NCBI GenBank assembly: GCA_900119625.1
Contig: FPKD01000008.1
Coordinates: forward strand, 42,214-106,213
Direction of reading: 5' to 3'
Length of the DNA stretch: 64,000 bases
Source: Olsenella sp. kh2p3
GTDB taxonomy: Bacteria > Actinomycetota > Coriobacteriia > Coriobacteriales > Atopobiaceae
Below are positions 8,294-18,196 of this stretch, piece after piece (positions within the stretch are counted from its first letter, which is position 1; every line of letters starts with the position of its first letter). The translations under genes were made by a program, and so were the position numbers. The notes beneath the pieces were generated by a model. That model had not been told where the DNA came from and did not search any database. It was given only the letters and a program-made list of their open reading frames with translations.

Positions 8294-10337
8294 TGGTGTT
8301 CCTCTCTGTGGGGTCTTGCTCGGGGGCGTCGGGCGCGGGAGCGTCGGGCGTCGCGTCAGCGTCAGAAGCCGCGTCGGCCTCCGGCGCGTCACCGGCCGCC
8401 GCGCCATCCGCGGACTTCTCGGGATGCTTGGCCAGGTACTCGTCCCACGTGCCGTCGAGGAGGGCATTCACGGCCTCGCCCTCGACGGTTTCGCGCTGGA
8501 GCAGGACCTCGGCCATGGTCTCCATCTGCGGGCGCCTGGCCTCCAGGACCTCGCGGGCGCGGGCGTGGGCCTCGCGCATGATGCGCTCGACCTCGTCGTC
8601 GATGCGCTTAGCGGTCTCAGCTGCGTAGTCGTTGTGCTGCGCGTAGTCGCGGCCCAAGAAGACCTCGTGCTGTGCCTCGCCAAAGACCTGCGTGCCCAGC
8701 TCCTCGCTCATGCCGTAGCGCGTGACCATCTCGCGCGCCAGCTTGGTGGCGCGCTCGAGGTCGTTGCTCGCGCCGGTGGTGATGTCGTCGCAGAAGAGCT
8801 CCTCGGCCGTGCGGCCGGCGAGCAGCACGGCAATCTGGTCGAGCATGCCGTCGCGCGTCTCGAGGAAGTGGTCCTCCTCGGGCATCTGCATGGTGTAGCC
8901 CAGGGCCTGGCCGCGACTCACAATCGAGATCTTGTGCACCGGGTCGGAGTTCTCGAGCACGTGGCCGACAAGCGCGTGGCCGCTCTCGTGGAACGCGATG
9001 ACGCGGCGCTCCTTCTCGGTGATCACGCGGCTCTTGCGCTCGGGGCCGGCAATCACGCGCTCCATGGCCTCCTCGACCTCGTCCTGGCCGATCTTCTCCT
9101 TGTGCCTGCGCGCGGCGAGAAGTGCGGACTCGTTCATGAGGTTGGCGAGATCCGCGCCAGTGAAGCCCGGCGTGATTTTAGCGATTGCGGCAAAGTCCAC
9201 CGTGCTGTCAAAGGGCTTGTTGCGCGCGTGAACGCGCAGGATCTTCTCGCGCCCCTTGACGTCCGGGCGGTCCACGGTCACGCGGCGGTCAAAGCGGCCG
9301 GGGCGCAGCAGCGCCGGGTCAAGGATGTCCGGGCGGTTGGTTGCGGCAATGAGAATGACGGCCGAGTTGTCCTCGAAGCCGTCCATCTCTACCAGCAGCT
9401 GGTTCAGGGTCTGCTCGCGCTCGTCATGACCGCCGCCCAGGCCTGCTCCGCGCTGACGGCCCACGGCGTCGATCTCGTCGATGAAGATGATACAGGGTGC
9501 GGCGGCCTTGGCCTGCTTGAAGAGGTCGCGCACGCGGCTTGCGCCTACGCCCACGAACATCTCCACAAAGTCAGAGCCGGATATCGAGAAGAACGGCACG
9601 CCCGCCTCGCCGGCCACGGCCTTGGCGAGCAGCGTCTTGCCCGTGCCCGGAGGGCCCACGAGAAGCACGCCGTGCGGGATCTTGGCGCCCATCTTCTGGT
9701 AGCGCTCGGGCTCGCGGAGAAAGTCGCGGACCTCCTTGAGCTCCTCCACCGCCTCGTCGATGCCCGCGACGTCGGAGAACTTGACCTTGGGACGCTCCTC
9801 CTCGGTGGTCTGTGCCTTGGTCTTGGCGAAGTCCATCGTGCGGCCGTTCTGCTCGCTCATGCGGCGCATGTAGTAGACGAAGACGCCCACGAGAAGCAGC
9901 GTGGGCACAACCGAGAGCAGGATGGTCTCCCAGGCGCTGCCGTCCGAGGTGTCGATGGTGAACGACGTCTCGGAGTGCTTGGCCATGAGCTCTTCCAGCG
10001 AGTCTGCGCCCACGTAGTAGCTCTTGAACTTCTGGAGCTTGGACTCGTCGCCCTCATCGCCCTTGCTCGTCCAGTAGTCACCCGAGATGCTGCCGTCCGA
10101 GGTCTTGAACGTCACCGAGTTCACGCGGTCGTCCTTGACCGCGGTCACGAACTCGTTGGTTGCCAGCGTGTCTACGGTGTCCGAGGAGGAAAGCGGGCTC
10201 TGGCCGGTGGAGAAGGCCAGGTACGCCACAATCGCCACAATGACGAGCAGCGTGACGAGAAAGCTGCGCTGGTTTTGCGGGCCGCGGTTGTCACCTCCCG
10301 GCGTGGGGAGCTTGTCGAGCGGGTTGTTGTCTGACAC
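8283..10337 (-). CDS. ftsH: ATP-dependent zinc metalloprotease FtsH
   Basis: A 684-residue membrane AAA protease. It has a TM helix at about 27-45, a small extracytoplasmic domain, a second TM at about 139-160, then the AAA domain with [27 protein letters not shown] and [20 protein letters not shown]. The zinc protease part carries HESGH. It degrades unassembled membrane proteins and some cytosolic regulators. The start is GTG at 10337 with AAGGAGA upstream. The C-terminal tail of about 45 residues is Ala/Asp/Pro-rich. It is the third gene of tilS-hpt-ftsH, the classic Gram-positive order, with a 39-base gap after hpt. Confidence 0.96.
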   Translation of the reverse strand: MSDNNPLDKLPTPGGDNRGPQNQRSFLVTLLVIVAIVAYLAFSTGQSPLSSSDTVDTLATNEFVTAVKDDRVNSVTFKTSDGSISGDYWTSKGDEGDESKLQKFKSYYVGADSLEELMAKHSETSFTIDTSDGSAWETILLSVVPTLLLVGVFVYYMRRMSEQNGRTMDFAKTKAQTTEEERPKVKFSDVAGIDEAVEELKEVRDFLREPERYQKMGAKIPHGVLLVGPPGTGKTLLAKAVAGEAGVPFFSISGSDFVEMFVGVGASRVRDLFKQAKAAAPCIIFIDEIDAVGRQRGAGLGGGHDEREQTLNQLLVEMDGFEDNSAVILIAATNRPDILDPALLRPGRFDRRVTVDRPDVKGREKILRVHARNKPFDSTVDFAAIAKITPGFTGADLANLMNESALLAARRHKEKIGQDEVEEAMERVIAGPERKSRVITEKERRVIAFHESGHALVGHVLENSDPVHKISIVSRGQALGYTMQMPEEDHFLETRDGMLDQIAVLLAGRTAEELFCDDITTGASNDLERATKLAREMVTRYGMSEELGTQVFGEAQHEVFLGRDYAQHNDYAAETAKRIDDEVERIMREAHARAREVLEARRPQMETMAEVLLQRETVEGEAVNALLDGTWDEYLAKHPEKSADGAAAGDAPEADAASDADATPDAPAPDAPEQDPTERNTNDD

Positions 10338-10376
10338 GAAAACGTCTCCTTGCGATTGCTTTCTGGGGCCGGGGCG

Positions 10377-10928
10377 CTACTTGGTGTAAACCTCAGGCTT
10401 GAGGATGCCCACGTAGGGCAGGTTGCGGTAGCGCTCGGCGTAGTCCAGGCCATAGCCCACCACAAAGGCGTCGGGCACGTGCGCGCCCACGTAGCGCGGG
10501 GTGACGGCCGGCGTGTGGTTGGGAATGTCCTTGATCGAGAAGGCCGCGATCTCGATGGACGCGGGTTTTCTCGACTGCAGGAGCTTCACCAGGTAGGACA
10601 GGGTAAGACCGGAGTCGAGAATGTCCTCGGCCACAATGACGTGGCGCCCCTCGACCTTTGTGTCCAGGTCCTTCACGATGCGCACCACGCCCGAGCTCTT
10701 GACGCCGTCGCCGTAGCTGCTCACGGCCATGAAGTCCACCGAGCACGGCACGGTGATGGCGCGCATGAGGTCTGCGGTGAAGACGAAGGCCCCACGCAGG
10801 ACGGCCACGATGAGCGGGTTCTTGTCGGCGTAGTCCTCGGAGATCTGACGCCCCATGCGGGACACGATCCGGTGGATGTCCTCCTCGCTCAGGACGACGC
10901 TCTCCACGTCAGGATGCATCTCTGCCAT
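10377..10928 (-). CDS. hpt: hypoxanthine phosphoribosyltransferase
   Basis: A 183-residue type I phosphoribosyltransferase of normal length for Hpt. The PRPP-binding loop is VIVAEDILDSGLTL (about residues 101-114), with VLRGAFVFTADLMRAI upstream and the base-binding DAFVVGYGLDY near the end. It salvages hypoxanthine and probably guanine with PRPP in the cytoplasm. It lies between tilS and ftsH on the same strand, 54 bases after tilS. Confidence 0.95.
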   Translation of the reverse strand: MAEMHPDVESVVLSEEDIHRIVSRMGRQISEDYADKNPLIVAVLRGAFVFTADLMRAITVPCSVDFMAVSSYGDGVKSSGVVRIVKDLDTKVEGRHVIVAEDILDSGLTLSYLVKLLQSRKPASIEIAAFSIKDIPNHTPAVTPRYVGAHVPDAFVVGYGLDYAERYRNLPYVGILKPEVYTK

Positions 10929-10982
10929 TGCGATCCTCCACTCCCGACGGGCGCTCGCCGCGCTTCTCGGCCTGCGCGCCGT

Positions 10983-12518
10983 CTATGCTGTTCGGAGACT
11001 CAATTCTAGCAAGTGTGAGGTGCGTGGCGTGCAGCGAGCGCGCTCGTCGGCCCTGATTCCTGCAACCCACACCACGGGGCCGGTGGGCGAGGTGCGCACC
11101 ACGGGCACCAGCGGGCGCTCGGCCGCCGGGATGCGGGCCTCGTTGAGAAGGTCGGAGACCTTCTTAGACTGGCCGTGCATGCCCAGGGGGCACAGGACGT
11201 CGCCCGGGTGCGGGGAGTCGACCCAGAGCCGGCCGCCCAGGTTGGCGTCGATGCCACAAGCAGAAGCATCGAGAAGAACCGAGGTGCCGGCCCACTCGCG
11301 GCCGTGCGAGAGGGCAAGCGCCGGGATGTCCGCGCCGTCCGGCGCCGGAAGGAGGCGCGCCGAGAGGTGCGTGGACGCGCGGCCCGGGCGCGGGTCCCCC
11401 AGGGGGAGCTCGCCGGGGACCTCGAGCCACCCGGCGAAGTCGCCGGCCTTTGGCGCGTGGGCACGCAGGAAGAGCAGGCCGTACTCGACGCGAGCCTCCG
11501 CGCCCATGGGGATGGACGCCGAGCCGGTGCCTGCCGCGACGAGCGAGAGCACCTGGGCGATGTGGCGCGCCTCAAGACGGGCCTCGGGGCAGACCTCGAG
11601 GATGGCCGCGCGCACCACGCGTCGGGCGATTGCGACCTCACAGGCAGAGAGGCGCGCGGCGTCCAGCGCGAGGGCGCCCTCCCCCGTGCGGCGCGTGAGG
11701 TCGCGCAGGGTGCGCGCGGCGACGGCGGTGAGGTAGGCGTCCTCGTCCGAGAGGATGTCGCAGGTGGTCGAGAGGCTTGCCACCACGCGCGGGTTTCTCC
11801 GTTCAAGCACCGGCATAACCTCGTGGCGCACGTAAGCGCGCAGGTAGCGCGTGTCGGCGTTTGTGTCGTCCTCGCGCCACACGATGCCGCGCATGCGCAG
11901 GAACTCGCAGAGCTCGTCATGCGTGCGGTCGAGCAGCGGGCGAACCACGCGGTTGCGTCGGCGAGGGATGGACGAGAGACCCGAGGCGCCGGTGCCGCGG
12001 ATGGCGTTCATCACGAAGGTCTCGGCGCGGTCGTTGGCCGTGTGGGCAGTGAGGATGCGCGCGGCCGAGCGAGGCGTGCCAAGCTGGGCCGAGAGCTCGT
12101 TGGCCAAGCGGGTGGCTTCGCTGTAGCGCACCTCTCGGCCGGCATTCTCTACGTTGCCGTCCGGCGAGGCCGCGGCCAGCGCGGCCACGTCCACGCGGCT
12201 GATGGTGCAGGGGATGCCGTAGCGGGCGGCGAGGTCGCGGACGAACTCCTCGTCCTCGTCGGCGTCGATGCCGCGCAGGCGGTGGTTCACGTGGAGCACG
12301 TGGAGGCGCTCGCGGGCGATGCGGGCGCGGCCGCGGCCGTCCTCGATGTCGAGCGCGGAGGTTGCCGCCAGCACCAGGAGGGCCGTGGAGTCCGCGCCAC
12401 CGGAGACCATGAGCACCACGGGCGCGCGCAGGGCGTCGTCGGTGCTGCGGGACGGGCGCTCGAAGGGACTGGCGGCACCGGCGTCTCCCGAGCCGTATCT
12501 GCGAGCAACACTTGGCAT
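10983..12518 (-). CDS. tilS: tRNA(Ile)-lysidine synthase
   Basis: A 511-residue PP-loop ATPase. The signature LMVSGGADSTALLVL binds ATP; it is followed by HVNHRLRGIDADEDE, TAHTANDRAETFVMNAIRG and RPLLDRTHDEL, all standard TilS segments. It attaches lysine to C34 of tRNA-Ile(CAU), an essential step. The ATG at 12518 is preceded by AGGGAGGA; an upstream in-frame Met lacks a ribosome site. The second PP-loop residue is Ala rather than Val or Lys, which is tolerated in the family. It is the first gene of the tilS-hpt-ftsH operon. Confidence 0.94.
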   Translation of the reverse strand: MPSVARRYGSGDAGAASPFERPSRSTDDALRAPVVLMVSGGADSTALLVLAATSALDIEDGRGRARIARERLHVLHVNHRLRGIDADEDEEFVRDLAARYGIPCTISRVDVAALAAASPDGNVENAGREVRYSEATRLANELSAQLGTPRSAARILTAHTANDRAETFVMNAIRGTGASGLSSIPRRRNRVVRPLLDRTHDELCEFLRMRGIVWREDDTNADTRYLRAYVRHEVMPVLERRNPRVVASLSTTCDILSDEDAYLTAVAARTLRDLTRRTGEGALALDAARLSACEVAIARRVVRAAILEVCPEARLEARHIAQVLSLVAAGTGSASIPMGAEARVEYGLLFLRAHAPKAGDFAGWLEVPGELPLGDPRPGRASTHLSARLLPAPDGADIPALALSHGREWAGTSVLLDASACGIDANLGGRLWVDSPHPGDVLCPLGMHGQSKKVSDLLNEARIPAAERPLVPVVRTSPTGPVVWVAGIRADERARCTPRTSHLLELSLRTA

Positions 12519-12582
12519 GTGCGGAGTCCTCCCTTCGGGTACGCGCGGCGCCGGCGCGAGCGGCGGACGCGTGGTGGACGGT

Positions 12583-12614
12583 GCGGTCACGCGGTCACGC
12601 GGTCACGCGGTCAC
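12583..12614. repeat. 8-bp tandem repeat (GCGGTCAC x4)
   Basis: Four copies of the 8-bp unit GCGGTCAC (the first one mismatched) stand in the region upstream of tilS. A simple slippage array; no function evident. Confidence 0.75.
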
Positions 12615-12670
12615 GCGCACGATTTTACCCCGTCGCTCCCCACGACCAATTGCGACCGCCCGGCCACCCC

Positions 12671-12774
12671 CTCAAAAGTGAACACGTTTTCAATCGCAGC
12701 GTCTTGGTATTTCTCGCCATCAGCAATTTTGTCGGCTCTCATCTGCCGAGATTGAATTTGTGTTCACTTTTGAG
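12671..12774. repeat. 104-nt inverted-repeat element, family A copy 1
   Basis: The ends are a perfect 15-base inverted repeat: CTCAAAAGTGAACAC at the left and its complement at the right. The stem continues imperfectly through TTTTCAATC and GATTGAATT. Four other copies with the same AAGTGAACACG end lie at 13061, 14571, 27506 and 27672. It is intergenic. Confidence 0.85.
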
Positions 12775-13060
12775 GAGGAGAACGAGGGGCCGCCAGGCGC
12801 CAAGCGCCGAGTGCCCGAGGCGCACGACTCAGCAGCAATGAATGTGGCGAAACGATGGTATTTCCCACGCAAGCCACAATGTGCATTCTCTCGCCAGGGG
12901 AACCCGAAAGGAGACAAACAATCGTCAAAATGAGCCTTTCAATCTGACGGCTTTGGAGCTTAAGGCCTCTAAAACGCCCCTTCGTGACATTATTTCTCGC
13001 CATCGCCGCCTCTTGGCCCCAAGGCGACCCCTCCCAATCTGACGCCAAGAGGGCTCGGGG
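12775..13060. other. intergenic stretch between family A copies 1 and 2
   Basis: Nearly 290 bases without a convincing gene. Short open frames here lack ribosome sites and family-like composition. I see no clear hairpin comparable with the flanking elements. Confidence 0.5.
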
Positions 13061-13154
13061 AAGTGAACACGTTTTCAATCACGCGCGCGAGAATCCCATA
13101 CGCAACAGGGTTTTTGTTGCATTTCTGACGCGCCGGTTGAAATCGTGTTCACTT
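13061..13154. repeat. 94-nt inverted-repeat element, family A copy 2
   Basis: AAGTGAACACG at the left pairs with CGTGTTCACTT at the right. Inside, GTTTTCAATC faces GGTTGAAATC. It is separated from the start of the following orphan gene by about 110 bases. Confidence 0.85.
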
Positions 13155-13263
13155 TCCGGGGAGGGGTGAGGGAGGGGGTGGGCGTAAGCTCTCGGAACGC
13201 ACCGAAACGCGCGACAAGCGTGCTGAGAAGTTCTTGCGTTCGCTGTCATCCGGGGAGGTCAGG

Positions 13264-14442
13264 ATGAGAATTACGTTCAACAAGCTCACCGCCCTGCACA
13301 TCCTGCGCAAATGGCGAAGCTCGGGACGCACGCTCACGGCAGACCGGCGCAGCCTCGAGCCATCCGTGGTCGCGCCGGGGAGGTACTGGACGCGGCGGCG
13401 GATCTCCGCGTGCCTGGAGTCCGTTGGCGTCAGTCTTTCCGACGTGCGCGGACGGGTTCAGGTGATGGTCCCGCGGCCTGGCTCGCGCATCCGTTCGCGA
13501 ACCGCGAGAAACACCGTGTACGTGCGCGGGCTACCGGAGATCCCCATCATCGAACTGAACAGCACAGTTCGAATACCCTGCCCCGAGCTGCTCTTCATTG
13601 AACTTGGAGCCATCATGTCTCCAGCCATGCAGCTACTCGCGGGGCTTGAACTGTGCGGGCGATTCTCGCGTGATGCGCGTGACCCGCGTGACGGCACCAC
13701 CACATTTGGCATCAAGCCAGTAACCACCGCAGATAAAATTCGGTCGTATGTCTCAGTTGCCCGTGATCTTGCGGGGCTTGAGCAAAGTCGCAGGGTAGCG
13801 GAATGGCTCATGGACGAAGCGTGCTCTCCGCAGGAGGCGCTTCTCAATGGACTTGCACGCATGCCACTTCACGAACTTGGGTACGAGCTTGGCGAGCTGC
13901 AGCTAAATCCCAGGTTTATTGCACGCGGACCGCTTCTCTCGCTTGTTGACAAGAGAAGCCGCGTTCCGGACTCGCTCGTTAAAGACACCAATGTTGGTTT
14001 CAACTATGATGGCGGACCTCACTTTGGAGAGGATGGTTCTGGGCTGTCTGATGGCGGACTTCTCGACAGCAATGCGGCCGTCAACATGCGCAAAGCGGTC
14101 GTTGCCGACAAGCGCCGCGACCGCGACCTGCTAGTGCAGGGGCTCGCGGTTCTACCCGTGACCAAGGAAGATTTCTACGAGCACGGCGGCATCGACCGCG
14201 TAATGCTGCAGGCAATGTCACTTCTCGAACGCACTGGCCAGCGCGACTTCTCGAAGCACCGGCGCGTGCTGAGAAGGCCGAAACTCGCGGAGGAGCGCCA
14301 GCGGCTCATTTGGTCACTGCTCCCGGGACGGCGCGGAAGGGAGCTAAGCCAAGAGCTGGCCCGATACGAGCCGCCCGAGGTAACGATCGAGGATTACGAC
14401 ATCACTTTTGAAAACGGCAAGATGACAATAACGCGCCTGTAG
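13264..14442 (+). CDS. orphan protein, possible wHTH plus restriction-endonuclease-like (DUF559/Vsr-like) fold
   Basis: A 392-residue protein I do not recognise with certainty. The first 80 residues are basic and look like a winged-helix or recognition region (HILRKWRSSGRTLTADRRSL). Around residues 95-125 is VRGLPEIPIIELNSTVRIPC. The C-terminal part reads VGFNYDGGPHFG, then VADKRRDRDLLVQGLAVLPV, then TKEDFYEHGGIDRVM. That pattern of YDG/H, D..R...L...G and a final beta strand is like the DUF559/Vsr nuclease fold seen in actinobacterial proteins with an AbiEi-like head. The ATG at 13264 follows GGGGAGG. It stands alone, bracketed by family A repeats on both sides. The nuclease assignment is an inference. 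Confidence 0.5.
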   Translation: MRITFNKLTALHILRKWRSSGRTLTADRRSLEPSVVAPGRYWTRRRISACLESVGVSLSDVRGRVQVMVPRPGSRIRSRTARNTVYVRGLPEIPIIELNSTVRIPCPELLFIELGAIMSPAMQLLAGLELCGRFSRDARDPRDGTTTFGIKPVTTADKIRSYVSVARDLAGLEQSRRVAEWLMDEACSPQEALLNGLARMPLHELGYELGELQLNPRFIARGPLLSLVDKRSRVPDSLVKDTNVGFNYDGGPHFGEDGSGLSDGGLLDSNAAVNMRKAVVADKRRDRDLLVQGLAVLPVTKEDFYEHGGIDRVMLQAMSLLERTGQRDFSKHRRVLRRPKLAEERQRLIWSLLPGRRGRELSQELARYEPPEVTIEDYDITFENGKMTITRL

Positions 14443-14570
14443 GACTAGAGCGCGAGAAGGCCGGCAAGCTACGGCCGGCGGGCCATCTGAGCAGCCAGCC
14501 CGCAGCCCAGGCTGTCGCCCGCACCCAGCTGGCCGCTGCGCCCCAAGCCACGATCCCTTGCCGCCTCGAA

Positions 14571-14666
14571 AAAGTGAACACGTTTTCAATCGCGGCATTG
14601 TGGTGCCTCTCGGCAACAGGGCTTTTTCCAAGCCATACCAGCCGATATTGAATTCGTGTTCACTTT
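14571..14666. repeat. 96-nt inverted-repeat element, family A copy 3
   Basis: AAAGTGAACACG at the left pairs with CGTGTTCACTTT at the right, with TTTTCAATCGC facing ATATTGAATT inside. It lies between the orphan gene and the YycJ-like gene. Confidence 0.85.
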
Positions 14667-14784
14667 CGGGCCTTGGGCGAGGGGGCTGACGGGTTGGCGC
14701 GGTGCTGCTACGCTGTCCGCTGCGGCCCGCCCCCGCGAGACGACCCGCAAAACGCACTACCCAACCACTGAGAGGAACCGTCGC

Positions 14785-15609
14785 ATGACCCCACAGATCC
14801 ACCTGCACGTCCTGGCATCGGGTTCGAAGGGCAACGCTGCCGTAGTCGAAGGCCCCGCAGGCAGCGTGCTCATCGACGACGGCATCGCCCGCCGCACGCT
14901 TTTGGCGCGCGCCAGCGAGCTGGGCGTCAACATGGGCGACGTCCGCGCGGTCCTTCTCACCCACGAGCACACCGACCACGTCTCTGGCCTGCAGGTCTTT
15001 GCCAACCACTTCGACGGCCCGCTCTTTGCGACGGCCGGTACCATCGCCGCGCGCGAGCGCCTCTCGCAGCTCCCGTTTGAGGTCATCAATCACACGGACG
15101 CGCTCGAGCTGTGCGGCATGCACGTGACCGTCTTCCCCACCAGCCACGACGTGGCGGACCCGGTGGGCTTTCGCTTCGCGACCACGGACGAGAACGGCGA
15201 GCTTGCGGATGCCCTGGGCTACTGCACCGACACGGGCGTGCTTACCGACGAGGCCGGCCAGGCGCTCACCGGCTGCCGCGTGCTCGCGCTCGAGTCCAAC
15301 CACGACGAGCGCATGCTTGCCACGGGCCCCTACCCCGGCTACCTCAAGCAGCGCATCCACGGTCGCCAGGGGCACCTCTCGAACGCCCAGGCAGCCGACG
15401 CGCTGCAGGACCTTGTGACTAACGAGACCGAGGTCATCGTGGGTATGCACCTCTCGCACGAGAACAACCGACCCAGCGTTGCGGTGCGCACGCTGGCCGC
15501 CGCCGTGGGCGCCGAGGCCACCAACGAGACGTTTACGGAGGCGCGCACGCCCGACGGCCACCTGACCGTCTGCGTCTCTGCCCAGGACGCGCCGCTCTCG
15601 GTGTGGTAA
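14785..15609 (+). CDS. MBL-fold metallohydrolase, YycJ/WalJ-like
   Basis: A 274-residue metallo-beta-lactamase fold protein. Metal ligands are visible in LLTHEHTDHVSGL (HxHxDH), PTSHDVADP and the Asp of GYCTDTG, with a late SHENNR. The opening VLASGSKGNAAVVEG is characteristic of YycJ/WalJ (VicX), a 5'-to-3' exonuclease linked to mismatch repair and often encoded beside a two-component system. The next two genes here are a response regulator and a sensor kinase, although they are not clearly WalRK. The ATG follows AGAGGAA. Confidence 0.86.
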   Translation: MTPQIHLHVLASGSKGNAAVVEGPAGSVLIDDGIARRTLLARASELGVNMGDVRAVLLTHEHTDHVSGLQVFANHFDGPLFATAGTIAARERLSQLPFEVINHTDALELCGMHVTVFPTSHDVADPVGFRFATTDENGELADALGYCTDTGVLTDEAGQALTGCRVLALESNHDERMLATGPYPGYLKQRIHGRQGHLSNAQAADALQDLVTNETEVIVGMHLSHENNRPSVAVRTLAAAVGAEATNETFTEARTPDGHLTVCVSAQDAPLSVW

Positions 15610-15720
15610 GTGTGATGTGGTAACGTGCCGCGCAGGAGTCGCGACCGCCGGGGCCGCACCGCGCGACCGCCGCGCGACCGCCGCGACACCACGCAACCAC
15701 CGCACAACCGGGGAGGCGCC

Positions 15721-16398
15721 ATGCGCATTCTGCTCGTCGAGGACAACGCGGACATAGTCCGCACGCTCACGGAGCTTCTGCGCTCCGAGGGCTACGACGT
15801 CGAGGCAACCCCCAGCCAGGACGGCGCCATCGCCCTAGGAGCGCGCGCCGAAAAGCCCTTTGACCTCGTGCTTCTCGACGTCACGCTGGAGCAGGGCAAC
15901 GGCTTTGCCGTGTGCGGCGCGCTCAAGGAGGCCCGCCCACACCTGCCCGTGGTCTTTCTCACCGCCTCGGACGACGAGTTCAACACCGTCGCCGGCCTCT
16001 CGATGGGCGCCGACGACTACATTGCCAAGCCCTTCCGCCCGCGCGAGCTGCTCGCACGCATCCGCACCGTGCTGCGACGCTCGCAGCCCACGCAGCACCT
16101 GCTGCACCTTGGAAGCGTCACCGTGGACCCCGCCCGCGCCCGCGCGACAAAAGACGGACGCGAGCTTGACCTCTCGGCCGTCGAGTACCGCCTGCTGCTG
16201 CTGTTTGCGAGCAAGGCGGGTGGCATCGTGACGCGCGACATGATGCGCGAGGCGCTCTGGGAGGACTCCGGCGCCTACGTGGAGGAGAACACCCTCTCGG
16301 TCTACATCCGGCGCCTGCGCGACAAGATTGAGGACGATCCAGCAAACCCGCAGCTCATCCGCACCGTTCGCGGCATGGGCTACCGCGCGGCGGAGTAG
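15721..16398 (+). CDS. OmpR-family response regulator
   Basis: A 225-residue regulator. The receiver domain has the acidic pair VEDN, the phosphoacceptor Asp53 in LLDV, the Thr of LTAS and the Lys of YIAKPF. The C-terminal winged helix has LSAVEYRLLLLF and IRRLRDKIEDD then RTVRGMGYR, typical of OmpR/PhoB DNA-binding domains. It starts at ATG 15721 after GGGGAGG and is followed four bases later by its sensor kinase. By context it probably controls the ABC transporter downstream. Confidence 0.94.
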   Translation: MRILLVEDNADIVRTLTELLRSEGYDVEATPSQDGAIALGARAEKPFDLVLLDVTLEQGNGFAVCGALKEARPHLPVVFLTASDDEFNTVAGLSMGADDYIAKPFRPRELLARIRTVLRRSQPTQHLLHLGSVTVDPARARATKDGRELDLSAVEYRLLLLFASKAGGIVTRDMMREALWEDSGAYVEENTLSVYIRRLRDKIEDDPANPQLIRTVRGMGYRAAE

Positions 16399-16402
16399 CG
16401 CC

Positions 16403-17434
16403 ATGCCACGCGACCCCCGGTTCGTAGCGTTTCTCGGCATAGGCGCGGCGGCGACCGTAGCCTGCTGCGCGGGCGCCTGGCTGCAGGCGGGCCCAGCCGC
16501 GGCGGCATGGGTCGCTGCGTGCGGCGTCGCCCTGGTGGCGCTCTACGCTGCCACAACCGCCCTGCGCTACCGCCGTATCTCCCAGCTCTCCGAGCGCCTG
16601 GACCGCGCGCTCTCCGGCGAGCGCGACGTGAGCTTCCGCGGCATGGGCGAGGGCGAGCTGGCCATTCTCGCCAGTCAGCTCGACAAGACCGTGACGCGGC
16701 TCGTGGTAGCAAACGAGGAGCTCGAGGCCGAGAAGCACGCGCTTGCCGACGCCCTGGCCGACATCTCTCACCAGCTTCGTACCCCGCTCACGTCGCTTGG
16801 CATCGAGCTGGAACTCATGCGCAAGTCGGCGGCCACGCCCGAGGACGCCCAGCGCGTGCGCGACTGCGGCCGAATGCTGGAGCAGCTGCAGTGGCTCGTC
16901 TCGTCCCTGCTCAAGCTCGCGCGCCTTGACGCCGGCGTGGTGCGGCTTGAGCGCCACCGCGTGGACGTATCTTCGCTGGTCACGGCCGCGCAAGAGCCGC
17001 TGGCAGTGGCCGCGGACCTTGCCGGCGTGGCCTTCCGGGCACAGGTGAAGCCGGGCTGCTCTTTCATGGGCGACGCCGCCTGGACCCGCGAGGCCCTGAC
17101 CAACGTGCTCAAGAACTGCGTGGAGCACACGCCCGCGGGCGGCACCGTAAGCATCACGGCCCATGAGGACGCCGTGGCCTGCCGCATCCGCGTGGAGGAC
17201 ACCGGGCCAGGCATTGCCGAGAAGGACCTGCCCCACGTCTTCGAGCGCTTCTACCACGGCACGAGCAACCCCGCCCGTCGCGACGAGGACGTGTGCAACC
17301 CCAGCGGCGTGGGGATTGGCCTCTCGCTCTCGCGGGCGCTGCTTGTTGCCCAGGGCGCCCAGATCACGGCCTCAAACGTGAGCCCCACCGGAGGCGCGCG
17401 GTTTGACCTGGTCTTTCCCAAGGTGACGGTTTAG
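16403..17434 (+). CDS. sensor histidine kinase
   Basis: A 343-residue HisKA-type kinase. Two TM helices at about residues 7-25 and 31-52 are separated by only a few residues, so there is almost no extracellular sensor. The phosphorylated His is in DISHQLRTPLTSL, then the N box NVLKNCVEHTP, the G1 box DTGPGI, the F box HVFERFYHG and the G2 box GVGIGLSLS. Such minimal intramembrane sensors usually sense through an ABC transporter, and one follows in the same operon. It begins four bases after the regulator's stop. Confidence 0.92.
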   Translation: MPRDPRFVAFLGIGAAATVACCAGAWLQAGPAAAAWVAACGVALVALYAATTALRYRRISQLSERLDRALSGERDVSFRGMGEGELAILASQLDKTVTRLVVANEELEAEKHALADALADISHQLRTPLTSLGIELELMRKSAATPEDAQRVRDCGRMLEQLQWLVSSLLKLARLDAGVVRLERHRVDVSSLVTAAQEPLAVAADLAGVAFRAQVKPGCSFMGDAAWTREALTNVLKNCVEHTPAGGTVSITAHEDAVACRIRVEDTGPGIAEKDLPHVFERFYHGTSNPARRDEDVCNPSGVGIGLSLSRALLVAQGAQITASNVSPTGGARFDLVFPKVTV

Positions 17435-17510
17435 TCACGCGCGCGTCATGGCCGCGTGGGAGCGCGGGCGCACCATGGTGGCACAACCACAGGCAATCGA
17501 GGGGAGCTCC

Positions 17511-18191
17511 ATGGACATCCTGAGCATCGAGCATCTCACCAAGGTCTACGGAACCGGGCCCGCCGCCGTACGGGCGCTTGACGACGTGAGCCTTTCCATC
17601 GCGGCCGGCGAGTTTGTGGCCATCGTAGGCTCATCCGGCTCTGGCAAGTCGACGCTCATGCACCTCATGGGCGGCGTCGACCGTCCCACCTCGGGCACGG
17701 TGCGCATGAACGGCGAGGACGTGTACAAGCGCTCGGACGAGCAGCTCGCCGTCTTCCGCCGCCGCGAGGTGGGGCTGGTGTACCAGTTCTACAACCTCAT
17801 CCCCGTTCTGGACGTAGAGGAGAACATCACGCTTCCGGTGCGCATGGACGGCCGCAAGGTAAACGAGCAGCGCCTGGCCACGCTTGTCTCGTCGCTTGGC
17901 CTTAGGGGCTTCGAGCACCACTTGCCCAACCAGCTCTCCGGCGGCCAGCAGCAGCGCGTTGCCATTGGCCGGGCACTCATGAACTCACCCGCCATCGTGC
18001 TTGCGGACGAGCCCACTGGCAACCTCGACTCCAAGAACTCGGCCGAGATCATGCGGCTTCTGCGTGCGTCCAACAAGGACCTGCACCAGACCCTCGTAGT
18101 AATCACGCACGATGAGGACGTGGCCCTCATGGCCCAGCGCGTGATTGCCATCGAGGACGGCCGCGTGGTCTCAGACGAGCGCAGGGGGTGA
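17511..18191 (+). CDS. ABC transporter ATP-binding protein (MacB/LolD/BceA type)
   Basis: A 226-residue ATPase. Walker A is GSSGSGKST, the Q loop is YQFYNLIPVL, the signature is LSGGQQQR, Walker B is IVLADEPTGNLD, and the switch His is in ITHDED. This set is typical of ATPases that pair with FtsX-type permeases. The ATG at 17511 follows GAGGGGAG. It overlaps the permease frame and belongs to the same operon as the two-component system. It likely powers peptide or drug efflux or sensing; the substrate is not known. Confidence 0.93.
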   Translation: MDILSIEHLTKVYGTGPAAVRALDDVSLSIAAGEFVAIVGSSGSGKSTLMHLMGGVDRPTSGTVRMNGEDVYKRSDEQLAVFRRREVGLVYQFYNLIPVLDVEENITLPVRMDGRKVNEQRLATLVSSLGLRGFEHHLPNQLSGGQQQRVAIGRALMNSPAIVLADEPTGNLDSKNSAEIMRLLRASNKDLHQTLVVITHDEDVALMAQRVIAIEDGRVVSDERRG

Positions 18192-18196
18192 GCGCG

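Noticed and set aside
8316..10334. 672-residue open frame opposite ftsH
   Set aside because: It mirrors ftsH codon by codon in GC-rich DNA. Low-complexity Val/Leu/His/Arg composition, no ribosome site and no family motif.
13311..13601. Alternative frames inside the orphan gene
   Set aside because: The 392-residue frame has the ribosome site and a coherent sequence; the others do not.
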